Below are positions 1 to 7,260 of a stretch of 17,385 bases of DNA, piece by piece (position 1 is the first letter of the stretch; every line of letters begins with the position of its first letter). The translations under genes were made by a program, and so were the position numbers. Location of the stretch: the NCBI GenBank assembly GCA_016865955.1, contig VGNW01000026.1, forward strand, positions 1 through 17,385, in the 5' to 3' direction. Source of the DNA: Chloroflexota bacterium (GTDB lineage Bacteria; Chloroflexota; Dehalococcoidia; SZUA-161). The notes under the pieces are model-generated. The model searched no databases. It saw nothing but the letters and a program-made list of their open reading frames with translations, and was not told where the DNA came from.

Positions 1-364
1 GCGAATAGCAGGATATATCGACGGATTGCAGGAAATCCCTCTTCTTTGTTTCGTGAAAGGGTTTCAGTCCCTCCGAATAGTTGGCGAATGCAATAGAATG
101 AACTATGCCGTTAAGCCTGGGATATTTCCTGGAGATTTCCTCAGCCAGTCGCTTTATCTCCTGCTCCTGCTCGACATCGCAAATATAGATGTCCGCACCG
201 GGGATAATGCGGGCGACGCTTTCCTTTATCTCCCTGGATTGAACGACATAGACCACCTTCGCCTGTGCCTCGGTGAGGACCTGGCTAACCGCAAAAGCGA
301 CGCTCTTCTTATTAGCTACACCGAAGATAAGGAATGTTTTATCGGAGATGTTTAAAAAGTCCAT
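1..364 (-). CDS. fabI: Enoyl-ACP reductase FabI, N-terminal part (cut by window edge)
   Basis: A minus-strand frame opens with ATG at 362-364 and stays open for 121 codons to the window edge, so the C-terminal half lies outside. The N-terminus reads GVANKKSVAFAV at residues 15-26, the FabI version of the nucleotide-binding turn. It is followed by a VVQSRE strand whose Gln matches the conserved Gln of FabI, then VHSIAFA and DISCYS near the cut. The catalytic Tyr/Lys region is not in the window. Family knowledge: FabI uses NAD(P)H to reduce trans-2-enoyl-ACP, the last step of a fatty acid elongation cycle. It starts 18 bases after the fabZ stop, with a GAGGG ribosome site upstream, so it is the next gene of the same operon. 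A specialised FabI-like short-chain reductase with another acyl substrate cannot be excluded. Confidence 0.85.
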   Translation of the reverse strand, partial: MDFLNISDKTFLIFGVANKKSVAFAVSQVLTEAQAKVVYVVQSREIKESVARIIPGADIYICDVEQEQEIKRLAEEISRKYPRLNGIVHSIAFANYSEGLKPFHETKKRDFLQSVDISCYS

Positions 365-382
365 ATCCGTTCCCTCGTTTCC

Positions 383-808
383 TCAAACTTCAGATTTGAC
401 AAGGGTAACTGCAAATTCAACGGTTACTGCTGTTTTTCCAGCAACCGAGGCTTTGCCTTTCATGAAGAACGCGTTGCCCACTCTTTCCACCAGCTCCGCT
501 TCCATTTCCAGTGTATCTCCCGGTTTGACCATATTCTTGAATTTGGCGTTGCTGATTCGGGTAAGCACAGGTGTTCCATCCCCGGAATAACCGATAATTT
601 TGGAGAGCAGGATTGCTCCCGTTTGAAAAATAGACTCACAAATAAGGACGCCGGGCATAATAGGATTTCCGGGGTAATGCCCTCTGAAAAACGGCTCTTC
701 AGGCTTTATCTCTTTTATTGCTTTGATGCTCTTCTCTGTCAACTCGAGTATATTGTCGACAAAGAGAAAGGGAGGACGATGGGGTATCGCTTTCATAACT
801 TCTTCCAT
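383..808 (-). CDS. fabZ: 3-hydroxyacyl-ACP dehydratase, FabZ-like
   Basis: This 141-residue protein has the length of a single hotdog-fold FabZ. The family signature is intact: PHRPPFLFVD at residues 9-18, then GHYPGNPIMPGV at 43-54 with catalytic His44, and Glu58 in the following helix. The predicted reaction is dehydration of 3-hydroxyacyl-ACP to trans-2-enoyl-ACP in the cytosol, between the adjacent FabG and FabI steps. Its ATG directly abuts the fabG stop codon, with zero bases between, and its ribosome site lies inside the end of fabG, so the two are translationally coupled. After His44 and Glu58 the sequence is ordinary for FabZ, so substrate preference cannot be read from it. It could act on unusual chains made by this cluster rather than on bulk membrane lipid. 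Confidence 0.9.
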   Translation of the reverse strand: MEEVMKAIPHRPPFLFVDNILELTEKSIKAIKEIKPEEPFFRGHYPGNPIMPGVLICESIFQTGAILLSKIIGYSGDGTPVLTRISNAKFKNMVKPGDTLEMEAELVERVGNAFFMKGKASVAGKTAVTVEFAVTLVKSEV

Positions 809-1549
809 TTATAAACCTCCGGTCACCTCGAGGATGGAACCGTTCACATAAGAAGCTTCTTTAGAGGCTAAAAATGTGACGCAGGCAGCAACCTCCTCGG
901 GCTTCCCGAACCTCTTTAAAGGGACCTGAGCAATATATGAATCGCGTAATTCTTTGGGAAGGTCTTGAATCAACTCTGTTTCTATGAACCCCGGGGAGAC
1001 ACAGTTCACCGTGATTCCCCGGCGAGCAACCTCCTTGGACAAGGACTTGGTCAACGCAACCAGTCCTGCCTTGGAAGCGGCATAGTTCGCCTGACCTTCA
1101 AAGCCATACTTGCCCGAAGGCGAGGTGATATTGATAATCCTCCCGTATCTCTTGCGCATCATAATCATGACCGCAAACTTGCACATGTAAAAGACTCCGC
1201 TCAGATTGACATCCAGCACATCACGCCACTCGGATTCTTTCATCATGGCGAGAACAGCGTCCTTACGAACGCCGGCATTATTAACAAGAATCTCGAAGCT
1301 GCCATATTTTGTCTCTACATATTCGAAGAATTTTTCTACGTCGCCGTATTGGGAAACGGTGAATTTTTGTATATCGAAACTGCCGGAAAAGCTGGAGTTA
1401 TCCTGCCTGAATTGTTCCTTGGCTGCCTCGTTGGAGGAGTAGGTGACGAGGACTCGGGCTCCTGCTTTGAGGAAGCTTTCCGCAATACTTTTACCTATCC
1501 CTCTTGTGCCACCGGTTACGATAGCAGTCTGTCCCTTAAAATCATACAT
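809..1549 (-). CDS. fabG: 3-oxoacyl-ACP reductase, FabG-like SDR
   Basis: A 246-residue classical short-chain dehydrogenase/reductase. The NAD(P)-binding motif TGGTRGIG is at residues 12-19 and NNAG at 90-93. The catalytic set is Asn114, Ser143, Tyr156 and Lys160 (YAASK), and SPGFIETEL follows, as in FabG proteins. The predicted role is reduction of 3-oxoacyl-ACP to 3-hydroxyacyl-ACP using the products of the two ketosynthases upstream. The start ATG at 1547-1549 is preceded by GGGAG at suitable distance. It begins 23 bases after the second CrtI-like gene and runs straight into fabZ. The segment at residues 50-60 (SSFSGSFDIQKF) replaces the usual acidic or arginine-rich cofactor loop, so NADH versus NADPH use cannot be decided. 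An OleD-type reductase is less likely, because the length and motifs fit FabG. Confidence 0.9.
   Translation of the reverse strand: MYDFKGQTAIVTGGTRGIGKSIAESFLKAGARVLVTYSSNEAAKEQFRQDNSSFSGSFDIQKFTVSQYGDVEKFFEYVETKYGSFEILVNNAGVRKDAVLAMMKESEWRDVLDVNLSGVFYMCKFAVMIMMRKRYGRIINITSPSGKYGFEGQANYAASKAGLVALTKSLSKEVARRGITVNCVSPGFIETELIQDLPKELRDSYIAQVPLKRFGKPEEVAACVTFLASKEASYVNGSILEVTGGL
816..820 (-). promoter_or_regulatory. Ribosome binding site of fabZ inside fabG
   Basis: A perfect GGAGG on the minus strand sits 7 bases before the fabZ ATG and overlaps the last codons of fabG (Gly-Gly-Leu-stop). It fixes the fabZ start and implies translational coupling of the two genes. Confidence 0.75.
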
Positions 1550-1572
1550 CTGCTGCTTCTCCCAATACGAAA

Positions 1573-2982
1573 TCAGGGCGTCAAATATTTGTCAACATTG
1601 TTCGATGTTATCACTCCATAGTTAGCTGCGCCCAGCCAGCCTGACATAATAATGCCCACCGAGCCGGTATGAAAAAGCCCGCGTATCTCTTCGGGAAGCC
1701 CCATGCTTATCTTCAAGCCCTCGAACTTGGTACCGAAAGAGGCTCCGCATTCATGAAGGGTGTACCTTTGAAAAGTTTTAGGGGTAGCGGCTTCTACATA
1801 ATCGATTTTATCCCGGACACCGGGAATGTATTTCTCCAAAGCAGCCATGGTAGATTCAATTAGTTCCTTTTTAGAGTCGTGGTATTCTTGCTCGGACAGA
1901 TTAGCCCAGTCTTCGTAGTTGGCATTGGTGGAGGCAACGATGGAGTACATATCTGATTCCGGTCGCGTTTCAGGGTAATAAATGGAGAAGGTTCGGCTGG
2001 TTATGTTTTTGCTGCGAAGTTTCACTGAATCAAACTTCTCTGCCACCGAGGTAAAAAGCAAATCCCCTATGTAATCGATTCTCTCTCCTTTTTTAATACC
2101 GATATAGACCTGGCAACTGCTATTGTTCAGCCGTATCGCCTTTGCTTTTTCGACAAAGCTCTCAGAGAAATATTTTGCACCGACAAGTTTAAATATTGTT
2201 GATAGCAAATTGCCGTTGGAGACCACAGCCTTGCACTTGATGGCTTTGCCATTTGTCACCACTCCGGCAACTCTGCCATTCTCAACGATGACCTTTTCCA
2301 CGAGGCATCTGGTTCTGACATCGGCGCCATTTTTCAGAAGCTCGGCTTGCATCGCCCCGATGAATTTATCCGTGCCGCCTCGTACAGTGTATACACCTTT
2401 GCTCATAAAATTGGAAAATACTATACCGTAGGTTATCGCCGGCTCATCCAGAGTCGAGCCATTGGCATAGGCGATAGGCTCCATAAGCATACGTACTACA
2501 TCGTCGCGACCGGGGAAGTATTTCTCAAAAAGCTCCCTGACCGTCATTGTCTGGTCATCGTAGAAATTCATATCCCTGGCGACGTTGAAGAAGTTCTCGA
2601 TATTATCTCGAGGTATTTTGAACCGTTCCTGTAGAATGCGTGTGAAATCATCTCTATCAAATGTAGTTGTAAAGGAGAATTGAGGATTATCGAATCTGAT
2701 TCCCTTTAGTTGAACAATCATGTTGGCGATTTCAGGCGTCCAGTATTTTCTACATGTCTTAATCATGCCCACCGGGAATCCATGCAGAGAGACATCGAAA
2801 ATATGACCGCCCTTTCTCTTGAACCAGGCTGCCAATCCGCCCAGTTGGTGATGCTGTTCCAGAAGTAGTACGGAGCGGTTGTTTCTAGCCAGCATATTGG
2901 CACAGGTGAGCCCAGCCAATCCACTGCCAATGACAACTATATCGTATTCTGGCTTTGTACCTTCCAACCAATCTCGGGACAT
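1573..2982 (-). CDS. CrtI-type FAD oxidoreductase 2 (phytoene desaturase/retinol saturase-like)
   Basis: A 469-residue flavoprotein of the phytoene desaturase superfamily. The ADP-binding fold opens with DIVVIGSGLAGL at residues 14-25, and Glu42 in LLLEQHHQLGG binds the FAD ribose in this family. LHGFPVG follows near 67. A C-terminal FAD-contact segment (HTGSVGIIMSGWLGAANYG) lies about 30 residues from the end and replaces the GAGTHPGGG-like motif of true carotenoid desaturases. Members either desaturate or saturate long conjugated hydrocarbon chains. The bound substrate here is probably an acyl chain, because all neighbours are FAS II genes. The start is supported by GAGG 6 bases upstream. 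It lies 12 bases after the first CrtI-like gene but is clearly diverged from it, so it is not a recent duplicate. Desaturase, isomerase and reductase remain equally possible. Confidence 0.82.
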   Translation of the reverse strand: MSRDWLEGTKPEYDIVVIGSGLAGLTCANMLARNNRSVLLLEQHHQLGGLAAWFKRKGGHIFDVSLHGFPVGMIKTCRKYWTPEIANMIVQLKGIRFDNPQFSFTTTFDRDDFTRILQERFKIPRDNIENFFNVARDMNFYDDQTMTVRELFEKYFPGRDDVVRMLMEPIAYANGSTLDEPAITYGIVFSNFMSKGVYTVRGGTDKFIGAMQAELLKNGADVRTRCLVEKVIVENGRVAGVVTNGKAIKCKAVVSNGNLLSTIFKLVGAKYFSESFVEKAKAIRLNNSSCQVYIGIKKGERIDYIGDLLFTSVAEKFDSVKLRSKNITSRTFSIYYPETRPESDMYSIVASTNANYEDWANLSEQEYHDSKKELIESTMAALEKYIPGVRDKIDYVEAATPKTFQRYTLHECGASFGTKFEGLKISMGLPEEIRGLFHTGSVGIIMSGWLGAANYGVITSNNVDKYLTP

Positions 2983-2994
2983 CGGTTTCCTCTT

Positions 2995-4380
2995 TCATCC
3001 CTTCTGTAAAATATGCAGGTTTGCCATGGAAATACCGCTGAGCATAGCCCCCACAATCCCCAGAAATCCCTGGTCGGTGCCGCAAATGAACAGGTTGTCT
3101 AAATGAGTTCGCCCTGTCTTGCTTTTATCCGGCGTACCATAGACTGCGCCGTTAAGATGCCCTGTGAATCTGTAAATCGTTTTGGGAGTGAACATATCGG
3201 AATAAACGATGGCATCACGAAAATCTGGCACAAATTTTACTACCTCTTTCAGCGTTGTTTCAAGCCAGGAAGTTTTTTGGGCTTGATACTCTTCTTTACT
3301 TAAACTATTCCACAGGTCGAAATTAGCCATGTTGGTCACTCTAATCATGGCTTCAGGCAAGGGGTTTTCGAATTGAAAGTTGTTAGGGCAGCATATGACG
3401 CCGCTGGAGACGTCCACCAAACTTTGTGGTCTTCTGTAATTAAATCTGTCTGAGGTGCTGAAAAAAGTGATTGTAGTATCATATCCCATTTCAGCAAGTT
3501 CCTTATTCAAGACCATGATAAACTCCACAAACGAAAGCTGCCCTCTTTTAACGGGGAATCTTGCCGGGTCATAATCCGAAAGAAGCATCATAGTCTCAAT
3601 AAAACCGGCCGACGATATTATATTTTGAGCCGTCAACACCTCACCGCTATCGAGCAGCACTGCTTGGGCTTTTCCGTCGGCTACCTGGATCGTCTTCACC
3701 CCACATTTTAACCTCAATTCACCGCCGTGATCAGTGAATTGCTTCACGAGCACATCGATGATTTGACGAACGCCGGCGTGGGGTCTGGCAAATCCTTCGC
3801 GGAAGATGCTGTTGAACATAATGGCAAACTGTCCGAATTCCATGTCATGTTCCTGGGCGTTTCCATAGAACATCAGCGGACAAAAGAGCATATCAGTCAA
3901 TAACGGGTCTGATACTATCGAGCTTACCACTTCACGAGCGGAGATTTGCTTGGCATTCAATGCCAGTGCATCGTACTCGGCAATAACCTTGAGCAGCTTT
4001 TGGAAATTGTCGGCCTGAGCGGGGAACTTCTCGTTTACTTCCTGAACGAAAAAGTCGGGATTATTATTGAATCTCAAAGTTTTCTCCGGGAAGCTGATTA
4101 CCGACATTCGCTGCTGGCATAGGGCGAAATCTTCAAATTTCAGCTTGAGCTGTCGCAGTAGCTTCGGCAGAGGCGTCGATTTAACACCCTTGGGGACATA
4201 GTTGGTCATGGCATGGAGACCGACATCGAATTTGTGTCCGTCCCGGCTGTAAAATGAATTCAACCCGCCGACACGATAGTGTTTTTCCAGAATACAGACT
4301 TTCCTGCCGTAGTAAGCCAATCTTATGCCGGCAGCAAGACCGGACATCCCGGCACCTATAATGAGGACATCATAGTTCAT
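2995..4380 (-). CDS. CrtI-type FAD oxidoreductase 1 (phytoene desaturase/retinol saturase-like)
   Basis: A 461-residue flavoprotein. The dinucleotide-binding motif DVLIIGAGMSGLAAG spans residues 4-18, Glu32 of ILEKHYRVGG is the ribose-binding acid, and HKFDVGLHAM follows at 49-58. The C-terminal FAD motif reads ICGTDQGFLGIVGAMLSG around residues 432-449, with a short tail after it. Overall length and architecture match CrtI and retinol-saturase-like proteins. The predicted role is FAD-dependent introduction, removal or movement of double bases of a long chain, i.e. double bonds, at the membrane or on an ACP-bound acyl group. It is the first gene after the carrier protein, separated from it by 117 bases containing two hairpins, and is followed 12 bases later by its paralogue, so the two may work in series or as a pair. 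The ribosome site is weak. Substrate is unknown. Confidence 0.83.
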   Translation of the reverse strand: MNYDVLIIGAGMSGLAAGIRLAYYGRKVCILEKHYRVGGLNSFYSRDGHKFDVGLHAMTNYVPKGVKSTPLPKLLRQLKLKFEDFALCQQRMSVISFPEKTLRFNNNPDFFVQEVNEKFPAQADNFQKLLKVIAEYDALALNAKQISAREVVSSIVSDPLLTDMLFCPLMFYGNAQEHDMEFGQFAIMFNSIFREGFARPHAGVRQIIDVLVKQFTDHGGELRLKCGVKTIQVADGKAQAVLLDSGEVLTAQNIISSAGFIETMMLLSDYDPARFPVKRGQLSFVEFIMVLNKELAEMGYDTTITFFSTSDRFNYRRPQSLVDVSSGVICCPNNFQFENPLPEAMIRVTNMANFDLWNSLSKEEYQAQKTSWLETTLKEVVKFVPDFRDAIVYSDMFTPKTIYRFTGHLNGAVYGTPDKSKTGRTHLDNLFICGTDQGFLGIVGAMLSGISMANLHILQKG

Positions 4381-4400
4381 ACAAATGCTCTTAAGATAGA

Positions 4401-4460
4401 TTCTCCCCGTGCGAGACCGGGGAGAAATCGAGGTGAACTTCCACTCCTCACTTCGAGGAG
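4401..4460 (-). other. Two hairpins between ACP and CrtI-like gene 1
   Basis: In the 117-base gap between the carrier protein and the first flavoprotein gene there are two inverted repeats. The first has a perfect 9-base arm at 4401-4409 paired with 4418-4426 (8-base loop). The second has a 6-base arm at 4444-4449 paired with 4455-4460 (5-base loop). Neither is followed on the minus strand by a clear T-run, so RNA processing, stabilisation or partial attenuation fits better than a full terminator. Confidence 0.5.
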
Positions 4461-4497
4461 ATAAAATACCATATTCTGATTTAGTAGATTTTGATTA

Positions 4498-4749
4498 TTA
4501 CATATTTTTCATCAATGGCTCCAGATAAGCCACGGAGCCATTCAAAGTGGACAATTTCATATAATCTTCTTCAGGTACCTTAATACCGTAGCGTTTTCGC
4601 AGCTCCATTAAAATATCCAGAAAATCCATGGAATCCATATCGATTTGTTCGCGTATTCGCACGTCGCCTTTGAGATTACTGAGGTCTTCGTCCGGCACGA
4701 TTTCATGGATGACCTCCAAAATCATTGCCCTGATCTCATCTGCCTTCAT
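4498..4749 (-). CDS. Acyl carrier protein
   Basis: An 83-residue acidic protein with the four-helix ACP pattern and the phosphopantetheine attachment site IDMDSMDFLD, where Ser40 carries the prosthetic group (the usual motif is DSLD/DSME). It would hold the growing acyl chain for the adjacent ketosynthases, FabG, FabZ and FabI. The ATG at 4747-4749 follows a very strong GGGGGAG ribosome site, consistent with the high ACP level such pathways need. It lies 42 bases after the FabF-like gene. The sequence has several lysines and arginines (KKRYG-like RKRYGIKVP after helix II) and differs from the canonical housekeeping AcpP, so I read it as a dedicated carrier for this locus. No acpP symbol is assigned for that reason. 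Confidence 0.9.
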   Translation of the reverse strand: MKADEIRAMILEVIHEIVPDEDLSNLKGDVRIREQIDMDSMDFLDILMELRKRYGIKVPEEDYMKLSTLNGSVAYLEPLMKNM

Positions 4750-4791
4750 ATATTCTCCCCCTGAGTATCGAATTGAATAAGGGTATCCATG

Positions 4792-6030
4792 CTATCCGGT
4801 GTATCTTTTTACTATTAGAACGGAGTTTATGCCCAGCATGCCGAAAGAAGTATTCAGGATATAGTCAACTTTGTCAACCTTCACCGGTTTGTTGAGCACA
4901 AGATTCTTGAGGGCACACTCGGGGTCCAGATTGTCAACATTGATAGTTGGATGAACCATATGGTCTTCGAAGGAAGGTAAATTCCCCACTAATTCTAAGG
5001 CGCCGGCTGCTCCCATAGTATGGCCGATATAGCTCTTGGTGTTGTTTATATACGCATTCGTAGTATCGCCGAAGACTTCTCTGATTGCCTTACATTCTAC
5101 TTTATCACCCTCGCGAGTTGCCGTTGCATGTGTATTTATAATGTCAATTTCCCTGGGGGATATGCCTGCCTTCTTCAAAGCGAGATGCATACACTCAGCC
5201 TGCCTCTGGTTATTCGGCAGGATGAAATCAAATGCATCAGAATTGACGGCATAACCCACAATCTCGCCATATATTTTGGCATTCCTGGCGAGCGCGTCAC
5301 TCAATCTCTCCAGAACACAAATGCAGCCGCCCTCGGAAACAACTATCCCGTTGCGGTCTCTGTCAAAAGGTCGGCACGCTTTCTCGGGGTCGGGATGGCT
5401 TGCTAGAGCGCCTTCATTCTTGAAAGAGGCGAAGACACCAAAAGTATGAGGGCTCTCGGAAACGCCCCCACCGAGAGCTAAGTCCACTTCCCCAAGGAGC
5501 AGCATCTGTAGACCTTGTATTATTCCTATGTTGCCTGCTGCACAAGCTGCTCCTAAGGTGTAGTGGGGACCGGTAATCCCCACATTCATAGTGACCTCAC
5601 CCGCCGGATTGTTGGCTACGGTTCTGGGATTATGATGGTGTGACCATGTAGCAACATCGTAGTTATATTGCTTGATGTTATAGATTTCATTCTCAGTTTC
5701 GACGTTGCCGTGCTCCGTAATTCCGAGGTAAACGCCGACCCTCGATTTGTCGATAGAAGCGAAGTCTAATCGGGAATCCAGTATTGCTTCATGGGCGCAA
5801 TATATTGCAATCGATCCTGCTCGCGTTCCTCGACGTAACTCTTTTTTCTTCTGGTACTTCAGGGGGTCAAAACGACAAATACCGGCGATTACTTCACCCA
5901 TGTAGTGAGTTTCGATTTTACTCACACCGGATTTGCCCGCGAGCAAATTCTGGCGGAATTCTAAGAGGTTGTTTCCATTGGGGGAGGCTAGGCCAATGCC
6001 GGTTATTACTATTCGAGTGCTATTCTTCAT
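4792..6030 (-). CDS. 3-oxoacyl-ACP synthase, FabF/KAS II-like
   Basis: A 412-residue thiolase-fold condensing enzyme of normal FabF length. The N-terminus RIVITGIGLASPNG matches the family. The catalytic triad is present: nucleophile Cys163 in LGAACAAGN, His301 in INTHATATREGD, and Lys332/His337 in NTKSYIGHTMGAAGA. The predicted reaction is decarboxylative condensation of malonyl-ACP with an acyl-ACP. The second motif is unusual, since FabF proteins normally have NAHGTST followed by xxND or xxGD. This change is typical of specialised ketosynthases outside core FAS, which suggests an atypical chain. The gene starts 36 bases after the OleA/FabH-like gene. The Shine-Dalgarno just before the ATG is poor, although GGAG lies about 30 bases upstream, so coupling to the upstream gene is likely. 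A chain-length-factor role is unlikely because the active site is intact. Confidence 0.88.
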   Translation of the reverse strand: MKNSTRIVITGIGLASPNGNNLLEFRQNLLAGKSGVSKIETHYMGEVIAGICRFDPLKYQKKKELRRGTRAGSIAIYCAHEAILDSRLDFASIDKSRVGVYLGITEHGNVETENEIYNIKQYNYDVATWSHHHNPRTVANNPAGEVTMNVGITGPHYTLGAACAAGNIGIIQGLQMLLLGEVDLALGGGVSESPHTFGVFASFKNEGALASHPDPEKACRPFDRDRNGIVVSEGGCICVLERLSDALARNAKIYGEIVGYAVNSDAFDFILPNNQRQAECMHLALKKAGISPREIDIINTHATATREGDKVECKAIREVFGDTTNAYINNTKSYIGHTMGAAGALELVGNLPSFEDHMVHPTINVDNLDPECALKNLVLNKPVKVDKVDYILNTSFGMLGINSVLIVKRYTG

Positions 6031-6066
6031 CTTGCCAGTTATATAACTCTGTGATATCTCCTCGCG

Positions 6067-7116
6067 TTACCACTGCAGTCCTACCATAATACAAGCCAAA
6101 CCGCTGCCTGCTGCCATCATGACAACCTTATCACCCGCCTTAACACGGCCTTGCTCAACCCCTATTGAGAACGAGATAGGAAGAGAACATGAACCTATGT
6201 TTCCGAGATATTCAACAGTGGAGAAACCCTTCGATTCATCAAGAGTCAGGGTGCGGAATAACATTTCCTGATGCACCACGCTTACCTGGTGGTTAAAAAT
6301 CCTGTCTATATCCCCATTCTTCCACCCTGTTTCTTTCTGAAACGCTTTCCATGTATCGGATGCCAATCCCAGTCCATTCTTAAGTATCCCTTCGAAGTCA
6401 GCATGCATATTAGGATAGCACTCATCATCGTAGAAGCAAGTGTCATGGTCGACACGGCAAAGGCCGTTGTGCTGGGAAGCGGTTCTTACCACGCCACCCT
6501 GAAGTCTATGACCTGATTTGGATAGAGATTCATGAGTTAGCACCGCTGCGACCGACCCGGAACCCAGCGTTAGAGATGCGAACCCCTGTTTGAGTTTAGC
6601 CCTGTTAACGTTGGGATCCTTCAGGAGCGCGTCTATTGTAGCTTCAGTAAGCCTCTTGCTGCTCTCGCTGCCCACAACAATCCCTGCCTTTATTTGACCC
6701 AATTCAATCATGTTCGCCAAGGTTACTATCCCGTTGATAAAACCTAAACAGGCGTTTGAAATATCAAAAATCATGGCTGTGGGAGGAAGTCCCAAAGAAT
6801 CATGTACTACAAAAGCTGTCGCCGGCTCAAGGAAATCACGACTGACAGAAGTGTGGAGCAGGCACTCGATATGCTCCTTGCCAATTTCGGATTTGGAGAT
6901 TGCCTTCTCCGCCGCTTTGGCACTGAACTTACTGGGGGGGACATTTTCGTCCCAGAAACGTCGCTCACGGATTCCGGTCATCATTTCGAGTCGTCCGAAA
7001 GAGCGATTCACTTTCTCATAAACAGGAGCCAATCTCTGCTCTAAACTAAGAGAGGTAGCAATAGTATCCGGCAACTCGTGTGCAATGGCCTCTATGCAAA
7101 CTTTCTTGTACAACAT
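6067..7116 (-). CDS. OleA/FabH-like 3-oxoacyl synthase (KAS III family)
   Basis: A 349-residue condensing enzyme with the KAS III Cys-His-Asn triad: Cys123 in DISNACLGF, His276 in IFNHQVS and Asn306 in YLGNIGS. Two regions match OleA better than FabH: GIRERRFWDENV at 49-60, and TSVSRDFLEPATA at 89-101, whose Glu97 aligns with the glutamate described as catalytic base in OleA. FabH starts chains by condensing acyl-CoA with malonyl-ACP, whereas OleA joins two fatty acyl-CoAs head to head without decarboxylation first. Either role could prime this pathway. The OleB, OleC and OleD genes that accompany OleA are absent here. The start ATG follows AGGA at 9 bases. It is the first recognisable biosynthetic gene of the cluster, 144 bases after the small repeat protein. 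Confidence 0.83.
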   Translation of the reverse strand: MLYKKVCIEAIAHELPDTIATSLSLEQRLAPVYEKVNRSFGRLEMMTGIRERRFWDENVPPSKFSAKAAEKAISKSEIGKEHIECLLHTSVSRDFLEPATAFVVHDSLGLPPTAMIFDISNACLGFINGIVTLANMIELGQIKAGIVVGSESSKRLTEATIDALLKDPNVNRAKLKQGFASLTLGSGSVAAVLTHESLSKSGHRLQGGVVRTASQHNGLCRVDHDTCFYDDECYPNMHADFEGILKNGLGLASDTWKAFQKETGWKNGDIDRIFNHQVSVVHQEMLFRTLTLDESKGFSTVEYLGNIGSCSLPISFSIGVEQGRVKAGDKVVMMAAGSGLACIMVGLQW

Positions 7117-7175
7117 TTCATTACATCCTGATGATAATTCGCTATCGTGACTGGAATGACTGGAATCGAAAACAC

Positions 7176-7247
7176 GGAGCGATGTGGCTCCCGTTTATTC
7201 TGTAGCTCATCTAAAGCAGCTAACCTGCTGTCATCACAAAGCTACAG
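7176..7247 (-). other. Hairpin pair between small protein and OleA/FabH-like gene
   Basis: The 144-base gap 7117-7260 holds structured sequence. An outer 8-base inverted repeat pairs 7200-7207 with 7240-7247, and inside it a 5-base stem pairs 7215-7219 with 7225-7229. A second hairpin pairs 7176-7180 with 7187-7191 and is followed on the minus strand by a short T-run (GTGTTTTC). This arrangement could be a leaky terminator or attenuator that separates the small gene from the biosynthetic genes. A direct repeat of TGACTGGAA lies just beyond, near 7149-7166. Confidence 0.42.
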
Positions 7248-7260
7248 ATGAACAATAGTA

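Noticed and set aside
965..1621. Long plus-strand open frame (218 codons) opposite fabG
   Set aside because: It lies antisense to a complete FabG with all catalytic residues, and its translation has no recognisable motif and no ribosome site. It is a shadow frame.
1573..4380. Carotenoid biosynthesis cluster
   Set aside because: No phytoene synthase, prenyltransferase or cyclase gene is present, and all neighbours are FAS II genes, so carotenoid production from this locus is unlikely.
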